Positions 44,097 to 53,420 of a stretch of DNA of 64,000 nt are shown here, in pieces. The notes under the pieces were generated by a model. It was not told the DNA's origin. It made no database searches and saw nothing but the letters and a program-made list of their open reading frames with translations. Source of the stretch: Acetoanaerobium noterae (GTDB lineage: Bacteria > Bacillota > Clostridia > Peptostreptococcales > Filifactoraceae); NCBI RefSeq assembly GCF_900168025.1, contig NZ_FUYN01000003.1:62001-126000 (forward strand), in the 5' to 3' direction. A program made the position numbers and the translations under genes. The first letter of the stretch is position 1. Every line of letters begins with the position of its first letter.

Positions 44097-45434
44097 TTAC
44101 CACGTACCAAGCTTTTCAATCAAATCAACTTCAAGTCCAAACCTTAGATTAAAAATTTCAGGACTTATATATACTCTTTTGGTGCATTCGCTTTTATTTG
44201 ATATACTGCTTTCGTTAATAATGATAGAAACCTCAGATAAATCCAGAAGCTTATTATCTTTTCTTTTTATCCAAATATTCTCCTTAGTATTTACATATAG
44301 CTTTAAATCTCTATCGTCTTCTATATAAAAATACTCTTTGGAATAATCTTCAATTGGAGGCTTATTATTTTCAAGTAAAAGCTCATTAATCTTTTCTTTA
44401 AATCTAATTATTTGTATATGGCTATCTTGAGAAAAAGTGTACTTTTTGAACTTCTTTCTTTCAATAAAGGATTTGCACAGCCTAGATAGGATTTCATCCT
44501 TGTTCTCCTGCCATAGCGATACGTGATATAGCAAGGTTGTATCATCCAGCTTTAAGTAATCCTCAACTGAGAGCTTTTCATTTCTGAATAGTTTTTCTAT
44601 GATACTAGCTATTTCTATCTTATTGTCAGAAATATAAAGCTGCTTAGCTCTTTCAAATATTTTTTGCAATATCCCTTCCATTTGACGCTTTACTGAATGC
44701 TGATATACTTCTTTGTGCATGTAGTATCTTGCTAATATATATTCTTCTAAGGTTGCTATAAATTTTTGATGTATAAAAATTATAAGCTCGCCCTTAGAAT
44801 TTTTTTCAACTCCAAAAGCTCTTATAAGTCTTTTAAAATCATAGTTTCCAGTGGTTACACTTGTAAAGTAAGCATCTCTTAATAAATAATCCATCCTGTC
44901 TGCATCTACTTGAGAGCTAACAAGAGTGGAGATAATAAAAAATATTCCATTTTCATCTTGATGCTTATATGCTTTGGATATAATTTCTGTAAGCCTTATC
45001 AAAAAATCTTCTCCAAACTCCTTCAGTATAACACTATTTATTTCAGTTTCAGTGCTTTTTAATATGCTAACTGCCCAGTCCTCATGCGATTTCATCATAA
45101 AGATTTTTTCAAAGGTGTGAGAAAATGGCCCATGTCCTATATCGTGAAGTAAGGCAGCGCATAAAGCCAAATCCTTATCCTCATTTTTTACTTCGTAGCC
45201 CATTTCTAAGAGCAGTGCGCTAAAATGTTCAATCAGCTTTCCCATTACATAATAGGTTCCTAGGCTGTGAGCCATTCGTGTATGCGTAGCTGTTGGAAAT
45301 ACCATATATTCGCAGCTGAGCTGTTTTATTCTGTTAAGTCTTTGAAATTCCTTAGTGTCAATTATCTTCATAAATCTTTGGTCAAAAACAATATCTGAAT
45401 GAATGACATCCCTGATAATTTTTGTAGCTTTCAT
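44097..45434 (-). CDS. HD-domain nucleoside triphosphate phosphohydrolase (YwfO-like)
   Basis: A 445-residue metal-dependent phosphohydrolase. Metal ligands fall in HTRMAHSLGTYYV (about 52-64) and HDIGHGPFSHTFE (about 98-110), the pattern of dGTPase-type HD proteins; SQVDADRMDYLLRDA near 175 is the third ligand set. Likely substrate: (d)NTP or oligonucleotides. AGG six bases before the ATG. The gap before pilC (43973-44096) has no clear terminator, so it could be co-transcribed or not. Confidence 0.88.
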   Translation of the reverse strand: MKATKIIRDVIHSDIVFDQRFMKIIDTKEFQRLNRIKQLSCEYMVFPTATHTRMAHSLGTYYVMGKLIEHFSALLLEMGYEVKNEDKDLALCAALLHDIGHGPFSHTFEKIFMMKSHEDWAVSILKSTETEINSVILKEFGEDFLIRLTEIISKAYKHQDENGIFFIISTLVSSQVDADRMDYLLRDAYFTSVTTGNYDFKRLIRAFGVEKNSKGELIIFIHQKFIATLEEYILARYYMHKEVYQHSVKRQMEGILQKIFERAKQLYISDNKIEIASIIEKLFRNEKLSVEDYLKLDDTTLLYHVSLWQENKDEILSRLCKSFIERKKFKKYTFSQDSHIQIIRFKEKINELLLENNKPPIEDYSKEYFYIEDDRDLKLYVNTKENIWIKRKDNKLLDLSEVSIIINESSISNKSECTKRVYISPEIFNLRFGLEVDLIEKLGTW

Positions 45435-45652
45435 AGACCTAGTCCTTTCTATATTAGAAAAATTAAATATAAATCTTAAAAAAATTGGTGTAAAACAGGA
45501 AAAAATAGGTATATAGCTTAAAAGAATTAATAATGTTATCTACAAACTACTAAGAATAGATTTCACAATAATATTACCATTTTTTTCATGTATTATAATC
45601 ATTTAGCTGTAAATTTAATTGATTTTATATTGGCGTCGAAAGGATGATTCCC

Positions 45653-46249
45653 ATGGATACCAACAAAAATAATAATAATAGTTCAAAGGAAGCTAAAGCT
45701 TATCTGCCACCAGCTGAGGATGTAATTTTAAAATTTATGAACAAAAGAACTTACAAAGGTACTTTTATTGATTTTGGTTGCAATGATGGTTACTTTACTT
45801 TTACCTCAGAAAAGTTCTTCACCAATGTAATAGGAGTTGATTTAAGCATCAACACAATCAACGAACTACTTAGAACAAGGCCAGAATCCTCTGATGCAAA
45901 ATTTATTAGATCTCATAACTACACAACTGCACTGCCTGATGGCTCTGCTGATGTTATTTTCATGTTTCATATATTAAAAAAAATACCAAACGTAAAACAA
46001 TTTGTTAAAGAAATAAAAAGATTATTAAAAGAAGACGGTGAATTATGGATACTTGAAACAGAAAAAACAGAAGCTGACCTAGGCTTAAAAGCTTCTGATG
46101 ACTATTTCATACCAAAAGAAGAGCTCATAACCAGATTAAAGGATGATGAACTCCACTTCATAGAATATATAGATATAAATGAAAGCTATTACGGAGTAAA
46201 ATTTACAAAAAACGAGGATTTATTTATGCGTTTTTATCGTGAAGCTTAA
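45653..46249 (+). CDS. Class I SAM-dependent methyltransferase
   Basis: A 198-residue methyltransferase: motif I IDFGCNDGYF near 38-48, VIGVDLSI near 60 and the motif IV region VIFMFHILKKI near 105. Substrate unknown. I chose the ATG at 45653 because AAAGG stands 9 bases before it; an ATG three codons earlier is too close. The final 26 bases overlap the end of nagB on the other strand, with no terminator between. Confidence 0.8.
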   Translation: MDTNKNNNNSSKEAKAYLPPAEDVILKFMNKRTYKGTFIDFGCNDGYFTFTSEKFFTNVIGVDLSINTINELLRTRPESSDAKFIRSHNYTTALPDGSADVIFMFHILKKIPNVKQFVKEIKRLLKEDGELWILETEKTEADLGLKASDDYFIPKEELITRLKDDELHFIEYIDINESYYGVKFTKNEDLFMRFYREA

Positions 46250-46970
46250 GTCCTTTACTAGCTTCATTATCTACTATTACAATTATATCGTTATGAAATT
46301 GCAAAATAGAGGCAGGAACCTTTGGACTTACTTTTCCATAAATCATCCTCTCTACAATTTCCGACTTACTAGCTCCACTTGCTAGCAGTAAAATTTTCTT
46401 GCTCTTCATGATTGTTCCTATGCCTACACTGATAGCCTTTGTAGGCATAGAGTTTCTATCATCAAAATATTTTGCATTTGAATTTAAAGTAGCTTTACTT
46501 AAATCTACAAGATGAGTTTCCTTTTCGAAGTAGTCACTAGGCTCGTTAAATCCAATATGACCATTTACACCTATTCCAAGTAACTGAAGGTCTATTCCTC
46601 CTACAGCTTCTATAGATTTTTCATAACGTAAAGCCTCCTCGAAAGGATTCTCGGCTTCTCCATTTGGAATATGAGTATTGCTTATTTTTATGTCAATATG
46701 TTTAAATAAACGCTCCTCCATAAATACATGATAGCTACTTTTATGGCTGTTTTTTAAAGGATAGTATTCATCTAGGTTAAAGGTTAAAACCTCGGAAAAG
46801 GATACTTCTTTTTCCTTATAGAGCTTTATCAGCTCCTCATATAGACCTACTGGGGTAGATCCAGTAGCTAGACCTATTTTTATTTTAGGGTTTAGAATTA
46901 TTTGGGAAGAAATTATTTTTGCTGCAAGCTTACTCATTTTTTCATAATTTTCCACTTGAATGACTCTCAT
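46224..46970 (-). CDS. nagB: Glucosamine-6-phosphate deaminase
   Basis: Converts glucosamine-6-phosphate to fructose-6-phosphate and ammonia. Active-site motifs are GLATGSTP near 33, FNLDEYYPL near 63 and GIGVNGHIGFNEP near 130 with the catalytic His. The 248 residues are the usual length. AGGAGGGA precedes the ATG. nagA is not adjacent, so the gene works alone here. Confidence 0.95.
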   Translation of the reverse strand: MRVIQVENYEKMSKLAAKIISSQIILNPKIKIGLATGSTPVGLYEELIKLYKEKEVSFSEVLTFNLDEYYPLKNSHKSSYHVFMEERLFKHIDIKISNTHIPNGEAENPFEEALRYEKSIEAVGGIDLQLLGIGVNGHIGFNEPSDYFEKETHLVDLSKATLNSNAKYFDDRNSMPTKAISVGIGTIMKSKKILLLASGASKSEIVERMIYGKVSPKVPASILQFHNDIIVIVDNEASKGLKLHDKNA

Positions 46971-47027
46971 GCTATTCCCTCCTCATCACAATAAATCTCC
47001 TAGAGTTTACTAGCAGTTGAAGCTCTT

Positions 47028-49193
47028 TTAATTGTCAGTATTCTTGTGTTTGATATATACCCTAAATATACTTTCATAAGCCTCATCCATGATGTCAAGC
47101 TGTGACTGCTTTATAATATTTCCTGAGTAAAAAGCTTCATTAACTAGCTCTCCAAGATTATGCTCGCTAAAACTGAATTTATTATTCAAGATATTCATAA
47201 TTTCTTTTGGAGTACCCTTAATCTCGGCTTCATCCATTAATTTTGCAATACGAATTATTTCAAAATATCTCTTTTTAAACCCCTCCATACCCTTTTCCTT
47301 CTTAATCCTAAAATGTCTATATTCTTCAAAAAGCCTTTTTCTAAAAATCATACTTACTAATAAAGCTCCTCCTATTAAAAGTGCAATTAGCTTTGAGCTT
47401 ATTTTCACTGGCTCATTTGAAGCTATCACCTCTGAGTCATCATACTCAAACCCTGCATCTTCTTGGTTGTTTCTGGATTCAGTTTCATTATCCTGACCTA
47501 AAGGATCAGATTCATCCTCATATTCATCTGTATTTCCGGATTCATTAAGCCTATTTCTTTGATCTATTTCTTCTTGAGTAAGACTACCTGTAGGTTCAAA
47601 TGACAGCCATCCAGTTCCAGGAATATAAGCCTCTACCCAGGCATGAGCTCTATCTTCTCTGACTATATAAAGTCCAGCTTCATCCAATTCCTCATCCATT
47701 CGAAAGCCCTCTACGTATCTAGTAGCAATTCCTATACTTCTTGCCATAACTGCCATAGCTGACGAAAAATAAGTGCAGTATCCTTTTTTCTCCTCAAAAA
47801 GAAAATAATCCACAAAATCCCTATTTTCTGGAAGCTCTGAGGTGGTTAAAGTATAAGGATAGTTGTTTTTTAAATAATCCTCTAGTGCTAATAGCTTTTT
47901 ATATACACCCTCTTGCTCACTTGTTATCTTCTCTGCTAAAGCTACTGTCCTATCTGTTACTGAGCTAGGTAGGCTTTGATATGGCTTAAGCATCTCTAGT
48001 TCTTCATCTGAATACTCTCTTTCACCTAAATAATCAACAGAAAAATAACCAACTTCATAGGGCTTTGTTTGATTTTTTTGACCATTATTTCTCATTATTT
48101 CCAAATCCATAGTATATATCAGTTCAGTATCCTCTATATTAGCGACTTCATAAGTAAAATATGGATTAAAAATTGTTCTAGTTTTTAAATTTTCAGGATA
48201 GATTTCTATTTTTTCAGGAATATAGCCTAGGGATTCAGGCTCTAGCTTGAGTTTATTATCCTGCATTTTATAATATAAGGGCTCTTTTAATTCCCATGAA
48301 TATCCTGTGTATACATGCTTTACACTTCCTCTTAAGTACAAAGGCTCCTTGGCTTTGACTTTGAGTGCAATCCCATCCGAGAGCTCAACGCTTCCACCTA
48401 ATTTCTTTGTATTTGGCTGATATGGCAAGTCTGAGAATCTAAAAGAGCTTCCACCTATAGCATCCTCAACAGTTTCTCTCATAGACTCTAAAATCGGAAA
48501 TCTCGATGTCATTTCCTGTGCAAAATCATCTAAATAAACTACAGGCAGTTTTAATGGAATAATGAGAGCAAGAATACTTAGAGCAATCCCTATAATAGGT
48601 CCATAAAAATTAAGCCTCACTTCGTTTACATTATCATCAGGCTCAAAGCTAGCTTTATCTACAAAAAAAGCAAGGCTTCCCATTGTATAGATAATGGAAT
48701 ATAAATAGGCCCCTGGCACATAAAAATGCCAAGATAAAATAAAAAATACATAAAATAAAATAGTCACAAAGCCAAGTCTTTTTTTAATTAGAAGCATGAC
48801 AAAAATGCAAACTATAGCTATCAGTATGAATTTAGAAAAGCTTTCATATCTTTCGATAGTTATATAAGTTCCACTAGCAAACATATCTGAAATCCAAGTA
48901 AAATATCCATTTATCTCTTTTTCTGTAATTAAGCTAATAAAAAGAAATAAAACTGAATAAAATCCTATTTCTAGCTGAGCTAGTGTAAGCTTTGGAATAA
49001 TCGAGTACATAATAGTTCTAAGTTTATTAGATTTATATATAAGAACACAAATAAAATTAAAACAAGCCACAAGAAACATGCTTGTCGATAGTCCTTGCTG
49101 TATTCCTACAACTGAAAGAAGCATGCTGTAAATAGCCAAACTAATAAAATACAGTGCAAAGACTTTATATGTTTGGGAGGTTTTAATTTTCAT
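47028..49193 (-). CDS. Membrane transglutaminase-like protein (TgpA/DUF3488 type)
   Basis: A 721-residue membrane protein. About seven membrane helices occupy residues 1-220, then an extracytoplasmic transglutaminase domain with Cys in GYCTYFSSAMAVMARSIG, His in RAHAWVEAYIPG and the following Asp/Glu side, then an acidic linker and a last membrane helix (LIALLIGGALLVSMIF) before a cytoplasmic tail. I chose ATG at 49193 because AAAAAGG lies 9 bases before it; two near upstream starts are possible. It follows DUF58 and MoxR genes in the usual order. Confidence 0.9.
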   Translation of the reverse strand: MKIKTSQTYKVFALYFISLAIYSMLLSVVGIQQGLSTSMFLVACFNFICVLIYKSNKLRTIMYSIIPKLTLAQLEIGFYSVLFLFISLITEKEINGYFTWISDMFASGTYITIERYESFSKFILIAIVCIFVMLLIKKRLGFVTILFYVFFILSWHFYVPGAYLYSIIYTMGSLAFFVDKASFEPDDNVNEVRLNFYGPIIGIALSILALIIPLKLPVVYLDDFAQEMTSRFPILESMRETVEDAIGGSSFRFSDLPYQPNTKKLGGSVELSDGIALKVKAKEPLYLRGSVKHVYTGYSWELKEPLYYKMQDNKLKLEPESLGYIPEKIEIYPENLKTRTIFNPYFTYEVANIEDTELIYTMDLEIMRNNGQKNQTKPYEVGYFSVDYLGEREYSDEELEMLKPYQSLPSSVTDRTVALAEKITSEQEGVYKKLLALEDYLKNNYPYTLTTSELPENRDFVDYFLFEEKKGYCTYFSSAMAVMARSIGIATRYVEGFRMDEELDEAGLYIVREDRAHAWVEAYIPGTGWLSFEPTGSLTQEEIDQRNRLNESGNTDEYEDESDPLGQDNETESRNNQEDAGFEYDDSEVIASNEPVKISSKLIALLIGGALLVSMIFRKRLFEEYRHFRIKKEKGMEGFKKRYFEIIRIAKLMDEAEIKGTPKEIMNILNNKFSFSEHNLGELVNEAFYSGNIIKQSQLDIMDEAYESIFRVYIKHKNTDN

Positions 49194-50364
49194 CGTCATC
49201 AACCTTTTTATATTTTGGCCTTATAGTAACTGGCATGATATTGTCTTTTCTAAGATTTCTTTTAAGCTCCTCTTGCGCATCTGAAGCTTCAAAAACAATA
49301 GGCATGATATCAAATCCTCTTTTTTTAAGGGTAGTGATAATTCTGCATTTATTTAAATCTAAGGATGGTGTTAAAAGCACTATGCTGCTGTTAAAAGATA
49401 GACTTATAGCTTCATCTAGTAGAAATTTTTCTAGTGGAAGGCTTCCTTCAGGCTCGAAGCCAGCCAATCGTTTTAGTAAGGGCATAAAGCTACTCATGTC
49501 TCTAGCATTGAAATACGGGTGCTTGTTTGTTGAGTCTATATATAAAACCTCTATCTTATTCATAAGGGCATAATGGCTAATAGATGCTACTGTATCTACT
49601 AAGGTATCTTCAATTATCGAATACTCGTCATTGTCATATGAATGAGTATACGCATCTGCAAGAAGTATTAGCTTGGGTTTTGAAGAGGAATCATACTCAT
49701 TTACATAAGGCTCTCCCAGTTTTGCAGTAAGTCTCTGATTTATTTTCTTCAACGGGTCTCCCTGTGTATATTTTCTAATTCGCTTTATACTAGTGTAGTC
49801 TTCACTAATAAGAGAGGCTATGGTTTGCTCTCCGAAATAGTCTGAAGGTGGAATATCAAATTCTTTTAGCTCTATTAGATTCGGATATACAGTCAAGATA
49901 TCCTTTTGCTCAAAGAACTTCTCAACATAAAAAAGTCCTAGTGCATCCTTGGCTATTACCTTTACTTTCCCTATCTTGTAAAAGCCTCTACGCTTTGGAT
50001 GCAAATCTCTTTTTATTTCATAATAGTCGTTGGCTGGTATATATATTTTTTCGCAAAACTCTGACTGTCTTAGCTTTTCATCACTTGTATTTGAAAAAGT
50101 TATATTGTTCGCTGGAATAAAGCTACCTAAATTAGCTAGCTTATATCTTATCCTCACTCTTTGTCCTGCAAAAATCTCTGTGCTTTCTATTTCAAATCTA
50201 TATGCGAGCTTATTAACGTAATAAATAAGTGTAAGTAAAGAAAATAAAAGCGCTAATACCCACACCTTAAATACAAAGTTTGGAATATCGCCCCCTACTA
50301 CTATAGTGAGTGCAATAATCACTCCTCCTATGAAATAGAATTTATATGATGCTATATTAACCAT
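49183..50364 (-). CDS. DUF58 protein
   Basis: A 393-residue protein with two N-terminal membrane segments (about 7-45) and the DUF58 domain (about 190-300) with SLISEDYTSIKRIRKYTQGDPLKKINQRLTAK-like signature at 190-220. It usually works with MoxR AAA ATPases and a TgpA-type protein; the three genes are joined here with tiny gaps or overlaps. Precise function is unknown. AGGTTTAGG precedes the ATG. Confidence 0.9.
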   Translation of the reverse strand: MVNIASYKFYFIGGVIIALTIVVGGDIPNFVFKVWVLALLFSLLTLIYYVNKLAYRFEIESTEIFAGQRVRIRYKLANLGSFIPANNITFSNTSDEKLRQSEFCEKIYIPANDYYEIKRDLHPKRRGFYKIGKVKVIAKDALGLFYVEKFFEQKDILTVYPNLIELKEFDIPPSDYFGEQTIASLISEDYTSIKRIRKYTQGDPLKKINQRLTAKLGEPYVNEYDSSSKPKLILLADAYTHSYDNDEYSIIEDTLVDTVASISHYALMNKIEVLYIDSTNKHPYFNARDMSSFMPLLKRLAGFEPEGSLPLEKFLLDEAISLSFNSSIVLLTPSLDLNKCRIITTLKKRGFDIMPIVFEASDAQEELKRNLRKDNIMPVTIRPKYKKVDDDEN

Positions 50365-50365
50365 C

Positions 50366-51280
50366 CTAAACCTCCAAAGGCACCGCTGTTGAATCCATAA
50401 TCTCCTTTAAGATTAGCTTTTCGCTTTTACCTTGATACTTTGCCTGAGGAGATATAAATATCCTATGCGAAACTATATCAATAAATAGCTCCTTTACATC
50501 TTCCGGAATCACATAGGCTCTTCCTCTTAGATAAGCAAGAGCTTTACTGGCATTATATAAAGCAATTGTTGCTCTTGGGCTAGCTCCTAAGTCAACTAGC
50601 TCATGCTTTCTCGTTGCTCTAGTTAGCCTTACAATATATCGCTTAATAGATTCTGAAACAAAAATAGCTTCAGCTTTTTTTCTAGATTCCATTATAGACT
50701 GTATATCTACAATAACTGGCAAGGTTTTTGCACTGATATTTAGCTCAAGCAGCTTCAGTTCCTCTTGTTCATCAGGATATCCCATGGATAGCTTCATAAA
50801 AAATCTGTCTAGCTGTGACTCTGGCAGTGGAAATGTCCCTTCATGCTCTATTGGATTTTGAGTTGCTATAACCATAAATGGATCCTCTAGCTTATAGGTT
50901 TTGTTATCCACTGTTATCTGTTGCTCTTGCATTACCTCAAGCAAGCTAGATTGAGTTTTTGGAGAGGTTCTATTTATTTCATCTGCAAGAACCAGCTGTG
51001 AATGAAGTGGCCCTTTTTGAAAATGAAACTGAGCATCCTTAGGATTAAAAACTGAAATCCCTAGCAAATCTGCAGGAAGTAAATCTGGCGTGAACTGAAT
51101 TCTGCTAAAGCTAAGGTCCATAGACTGGGCAAGTGCTCTCACAAGGGTAGTTTTTCCAACCCCTGGAACATCCTCAAGTAGTACATGTCCCTTGCATAAA
51201 AGCGCTATTATTATTTTTTCAATGATTTCATTTTTACCTATTACTACCTGTTCGACATTTTTTATAAGCTGTGCTATCAT
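50366..51280 (-). CDS. MoxR-family AAA ATPase
   Basis: A 304-residue AAA+ protein with Walker A GVGKTT near 42, Walker B LVLADEINRTSPKTQ near 100, sensor ATQNPIEHEG near 145 and PLPESQLDRF near 160. Such ATPases act as chaperones for metal insertion or envelope complexes, together with DUF58 and TgpA proteins. GGGAGA precedes the ATG. First gene of a three-gene operon. Confidence 0.94.
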   Translation of the reverse strand: MIAQLIKNVEQVVIGKNEIIEKIIIALLCKGHVLLEDVPGVGKTTLVRALAQSMDLSFSRIQFTPDLLPADLLGISVFNPKDAQFHFQKGPLHSQLVLADEINRTSPKTQSSLLEVMQEQQITVDNKTYKLEDPFMVIATQNPIEHEGTFPLPESQLDRFFMKLSMGYPDEQEELKLLELNISAKTLPVIVDIQSIMESRKKAEAIFVSESIKRYIVRLTRATRKHELVDLGASPRATIALYNASKALAYLRGRAYVIPEDVKELFIDIVSHRIFISPQAKYQGKSEKLILKEIMDSTAVPLEV

Positions 51281-51454
51281 GACATATCTCCCATCTATTT
51301 AAAATCACATAATTTTCATATTTTTCTAACTTTATATTTTAATTATATTATATAGCATTTTGAATACTAAGTTTATTTTTTTATGTTTTTCTTTAAATAA
51401 TTCGGGTATATTTGATATTGTATCGACTTAACATCGAAGGGAGGGTTTACAAAA

Positions 51455-51685
51455 ATGAAAAATGTGACAATTTATACTAGTTCATCTTGTTCTTACTGTC
51501 ATGCAGCAAAAGATTATTTCAATGAAAATAATATACCTTATACTGAAAAAAATGTAAGTGAAGATCCAGAAGCTAGAAAAACTTTAATCCAAAAGAAAAT
51601 CATGGGTGTTCCTGCGATTTTTATAGAAGATGAAGTAGTTGTAGGTTTTGACAAAGAAAGAATAAATGAATTACTAGAAATCTAA
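51455..51685 (+). CDS. Glutaredoxin-like (NrdH-type) protein
   Basis: A 76-residue thioredoxin-fold protein with the redox pair Cys12 and Cys15 (SCSYC) and the cis-proline segment GVPAIFI. It lacks a glutathione-binding signature, as in NrdH-redoxin proteins. AAGGGAGGG precedes the ATG. No ribonucleotide reductase gene is nearby, so its partner is unknown. It is monocistronic, ended by a good terminator. Confidence 0.92.
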   Translation: MKNVTIYTSSSCSYCHAAKDYFNENNIPYTEKNVSEDPEARKTLIQKKIMGVPAIFIEDEVVVGFDKERINELLEI

Positions 51686-51686
51686 C

Positions 51687-51726
51687 AAAAAAAGTGACTG
51701 TAGCTAAATCTGCAGTCACTTTTTTA
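51687..51726 (+). terminator. Terminator after the glutaredoxin-like gene
   Basis: AAAAAAAGTGACTG pairs with CAGTCACTTTTTT around TAGCTAAATCTG; T-run follows. Confidence 0.85.
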
Positions 51727-51870
51727 TATTTAGAACTTAGAACCTCTCATATTTTATAGCTTATCAGTTACTCTTCTTATGATTATTAATTCCTCTCATA
51801 TTTTAAATCTTAAGACAGATTTTCATAAATTTGATTGTAAATATTTGGAGTTAATAATTTAACAATTTTA

Positions 51871-51899
51871 TTGACTTTTTAGCGCTCTGCTGATACTCT
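51871..51899 (+). promoter_or_regulatory. Promoter of the hydEGF operon (tentative)
   Basis: TTGACT (51871-51876), 17-base spacer, TACTCT (51894-51899). A start near 51906 gives a 5' leader of about 210 bases before the first gene. The stretch 51727-51870 between this and the glutaredoxin terminator is AT-rich with no feature recognised. Confidence 0.5.
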
Positions 51900-51905
51900 G
51901 TATTT

Positions 51906-52078
51906 AGAATAATTCATTAAAAATTTATCAATAAATTATTCTTCGCTTTTTCTAAGAGGTGAGCCTTTTATTAAGAGTGCTTTTGAAATGAACATCCTGA
52001 TAGAAAAGAGAATTCTAATCTTCAAGGATCGGGCAAATAGGCATATTCAACCTATGGATCCTTCCATAGGTTTTTTTG
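51906..52078 (+). ncRNA. Structured leader with terminator/antiterminator (candidate riboswitch)
   Basis: Hairpin a: GAATAATT (51907-51914) with AATTATTC (51934-51941). Stem b: CTTTTTCTA (51946-51954) with TAGAAAAG (52001-52008), enclosing AGGTG (51957-51961) with CATCCT (51993-51998); this could be a ligand-binding core. Antiterminator: AAGGATC (52024-52030) with GATCCTT (52057-52063), stacked on ATAGG (52037-52041) with CCTAT (52051-52055). Terminator: AACCTATGGA (52049-52058) with TCCATAGGTT (52063-52072), then seven T. Antiterminator and terminator cannot coexist. It matches no T-box, TPP, FMN, lysine, SAM, M-box, cobalamin or ZTP motif that I can recall. Confidence 0.65.
52049..52078 (+). 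terminator. Leader terminator before the hyd operon
   Basis: A perfect 10-bp stem, loop TCCT, then T7. It lies 36 bases before the first gene of the operon, so transcription must read through for the maturases to be made. Confidence 0.85.
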
Positions 52079-52113
52079 TTTGCAGATTCAATAACTAGTG
52101 AAGGAGGTATATT

Positions 52114-52374
52114 ATGTCTCAAAAAATAGCTGTGATAGGAGCAGTTTTAGAATCACCTGATATTAGTCAAGAAAGATTCAACCATGTCCTATCTGAGTTT
52201 AAAGGCATAGTAAAAGGCAGAATGGGCATTCCCTTTCCAGAAGACAATATATCAGTTATATCTATAACTGTTGTAGGTAGTCTAGACGAGATAAACAGTC
52301 TTACTGGAAAACTTGGCAATATTCCTTCTGTTGTAGTCAAAACATCCATATCAAAGAAGGAAATAACCGCTTGA
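52114..52374 (+). CDS. TM1266-like iron-only hydrogenase system regulator
   Basis: An 86-residue ACT/ferredoxin-like-fold protein of the family first seen as TM1266, which is typically encoded beside hydEFG in Thermotogae and Clostridia and resembles the NikR C-terminal domain. The SLDEINSLTGKLGNIPSVVVKTSIS segment is typical. It has no DNA-binding helix-turn-helix of its own; its role is unclear. It is the first gene of the hydEGF operon, behind the leader described above. AAGGAGG precedes the ATG. Confidence 0.88.
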   Translation: MSQKIAVIGAVLESPDISQERFNHVLSEFKGIVKGRMGIPFPEDNISVISITVVGSLDEINSLTGKLGNIPSVVVKTSISKKEITA

Positions 52375-53420
52375 TGCGTGATTTAATCAATGAGCTCTAT
52401 CAGGAGCAAACCCTTTCAAAAGCCAATCTTATAAACCTTCTTCTTCATATAAATGATGAAGAAAGGGAGTATCTTTATGAAAAAGCCTATAGCGTGCGCT
52501 ACGAGCATTACAAAAACAGCGTGTATGTGAGAGGCTTAATAGAATTTTCCAACTACTGCAAAAACGATTGTACCTATTGCGGAATCTCTATACATAATAA
52601 GGAATTAACCCGTTATCACATGACCCCAGAGGAAGTAATAAAAACTGCAGAAATCGGATATAGCTTAGGCTTTAGAACATTTGTAATGCAAGGTGGAGAA
52701 GATACTTCATTTACAGATGATAAGTTTGCAGCTATTATTTCCAGCATTAAAACTCAGTTTCCTGAGGCTGCTGTAACCCTCTCTATCGGTGAGCGTTCAA
52801 AAGAGAGCTATCAAAAGCTTTACGATGCAGGAGCAGATCGTTTCCTAATCAGACATGAAACTATTAATAAAAAACTATATGAAAAGCTCCATCCAAAAAT
52901 GTCTTATGAAAATAGAATTAAATCGCTTTTTGATTTAAAAGACATAGGATTTCAGGTAGGTACAGGTTTCATGGTAGGTGTCCCTGGTCAAGAAATTGAG
53001 GATATAGCAAATGACCTCTTATTTATAAAGGAGCTTAATCCTCACATGATAGGTATAGGGCCATTTATCCCTCATAAAAACACGCCTCTTAGAGATGAAT
53101 CTGCTGGAAGCGCTGAACTTACCTATACATTAATTGCAATACTTAGGCTTATGCTTCCTACTTCGCTTATACCATCTACGACTTCACTTGCAACTTTGAA
53201 AGCTGAAAATAGATACAAGGGATTTAGAGTTGGTGCAAATGTAGTAATGCCAAATCTTACCCCTTATGATTATAAAAAGAGCTACCAGCTCTATGATGGA
53301 AAGAAAATAACTGATACCGAAAGCTACGAGGCACTTGAGCAATTAAAAAAGGAATGCTTAGATGCAGGGTTTTATATTGATATGGCGCGCGGTGATTATA
53401 AAAATTGGAGGAGAAAATAA
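52374..53420 (+). CDS. hydE: [FeFe]-hydrogenase maturase HydE
   Basis: A radical SAM enzyme that helps build the bridging ligand of the H-cluster. The radical SAM cysteines are Cys62, Cys66 and Cys69 (YCKNDCTYCG). The BioB/HydE-type MQGGEDTSF segment near 105 follows. I chose the ATG at 52374, which overlaps the preceding stop by one base. The 348 residues are typical. Its stop overlaps the hydG start (TAATG). Confidence 0.95.
   Translation: MRDLINELYQEQTLSKANLINLLLHINDEEREYLYEKAYSVRYEHYKNSVYVRGLIEFSNYCKNDCTYCGISIHNKELTRYHMTPEEVIKTAEIGYSLGFRTFVMQGGEDTSFTDDKFAAIISSIKTQFPEAAVTLSIGERSKESYQKLYDAGADRFLIRHETINKKLYEKLHPKMSYENRIKSLFDLKDIGFQVGTGFMVGVPGQEIEDIANDLLFIKELNPHMIGIGPFIPHKNTPLRDESAGSAELTYTLIAILRLMLPTSLIPSTTSLATLKAENRYKGFRVGANVVMPNLTPYDYKKSYQLYDGKKITDTESYEALEQLKKECLDAGFYIDMARGDYKNWRRK

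Noticed and set aside
51281-51454. Missed gene between moxR and the glutaredoxin-like gene
   Set aside because: AT-rich with stops in all frames and no ribosome binding site before the known ATG.
51940-52040. T-box or tRNA-responsive leader before hyd genes
   Set aside because: No AGGGTGGNACCGCG T-box sequence and no aminoacyl-tRNA gene downstream.
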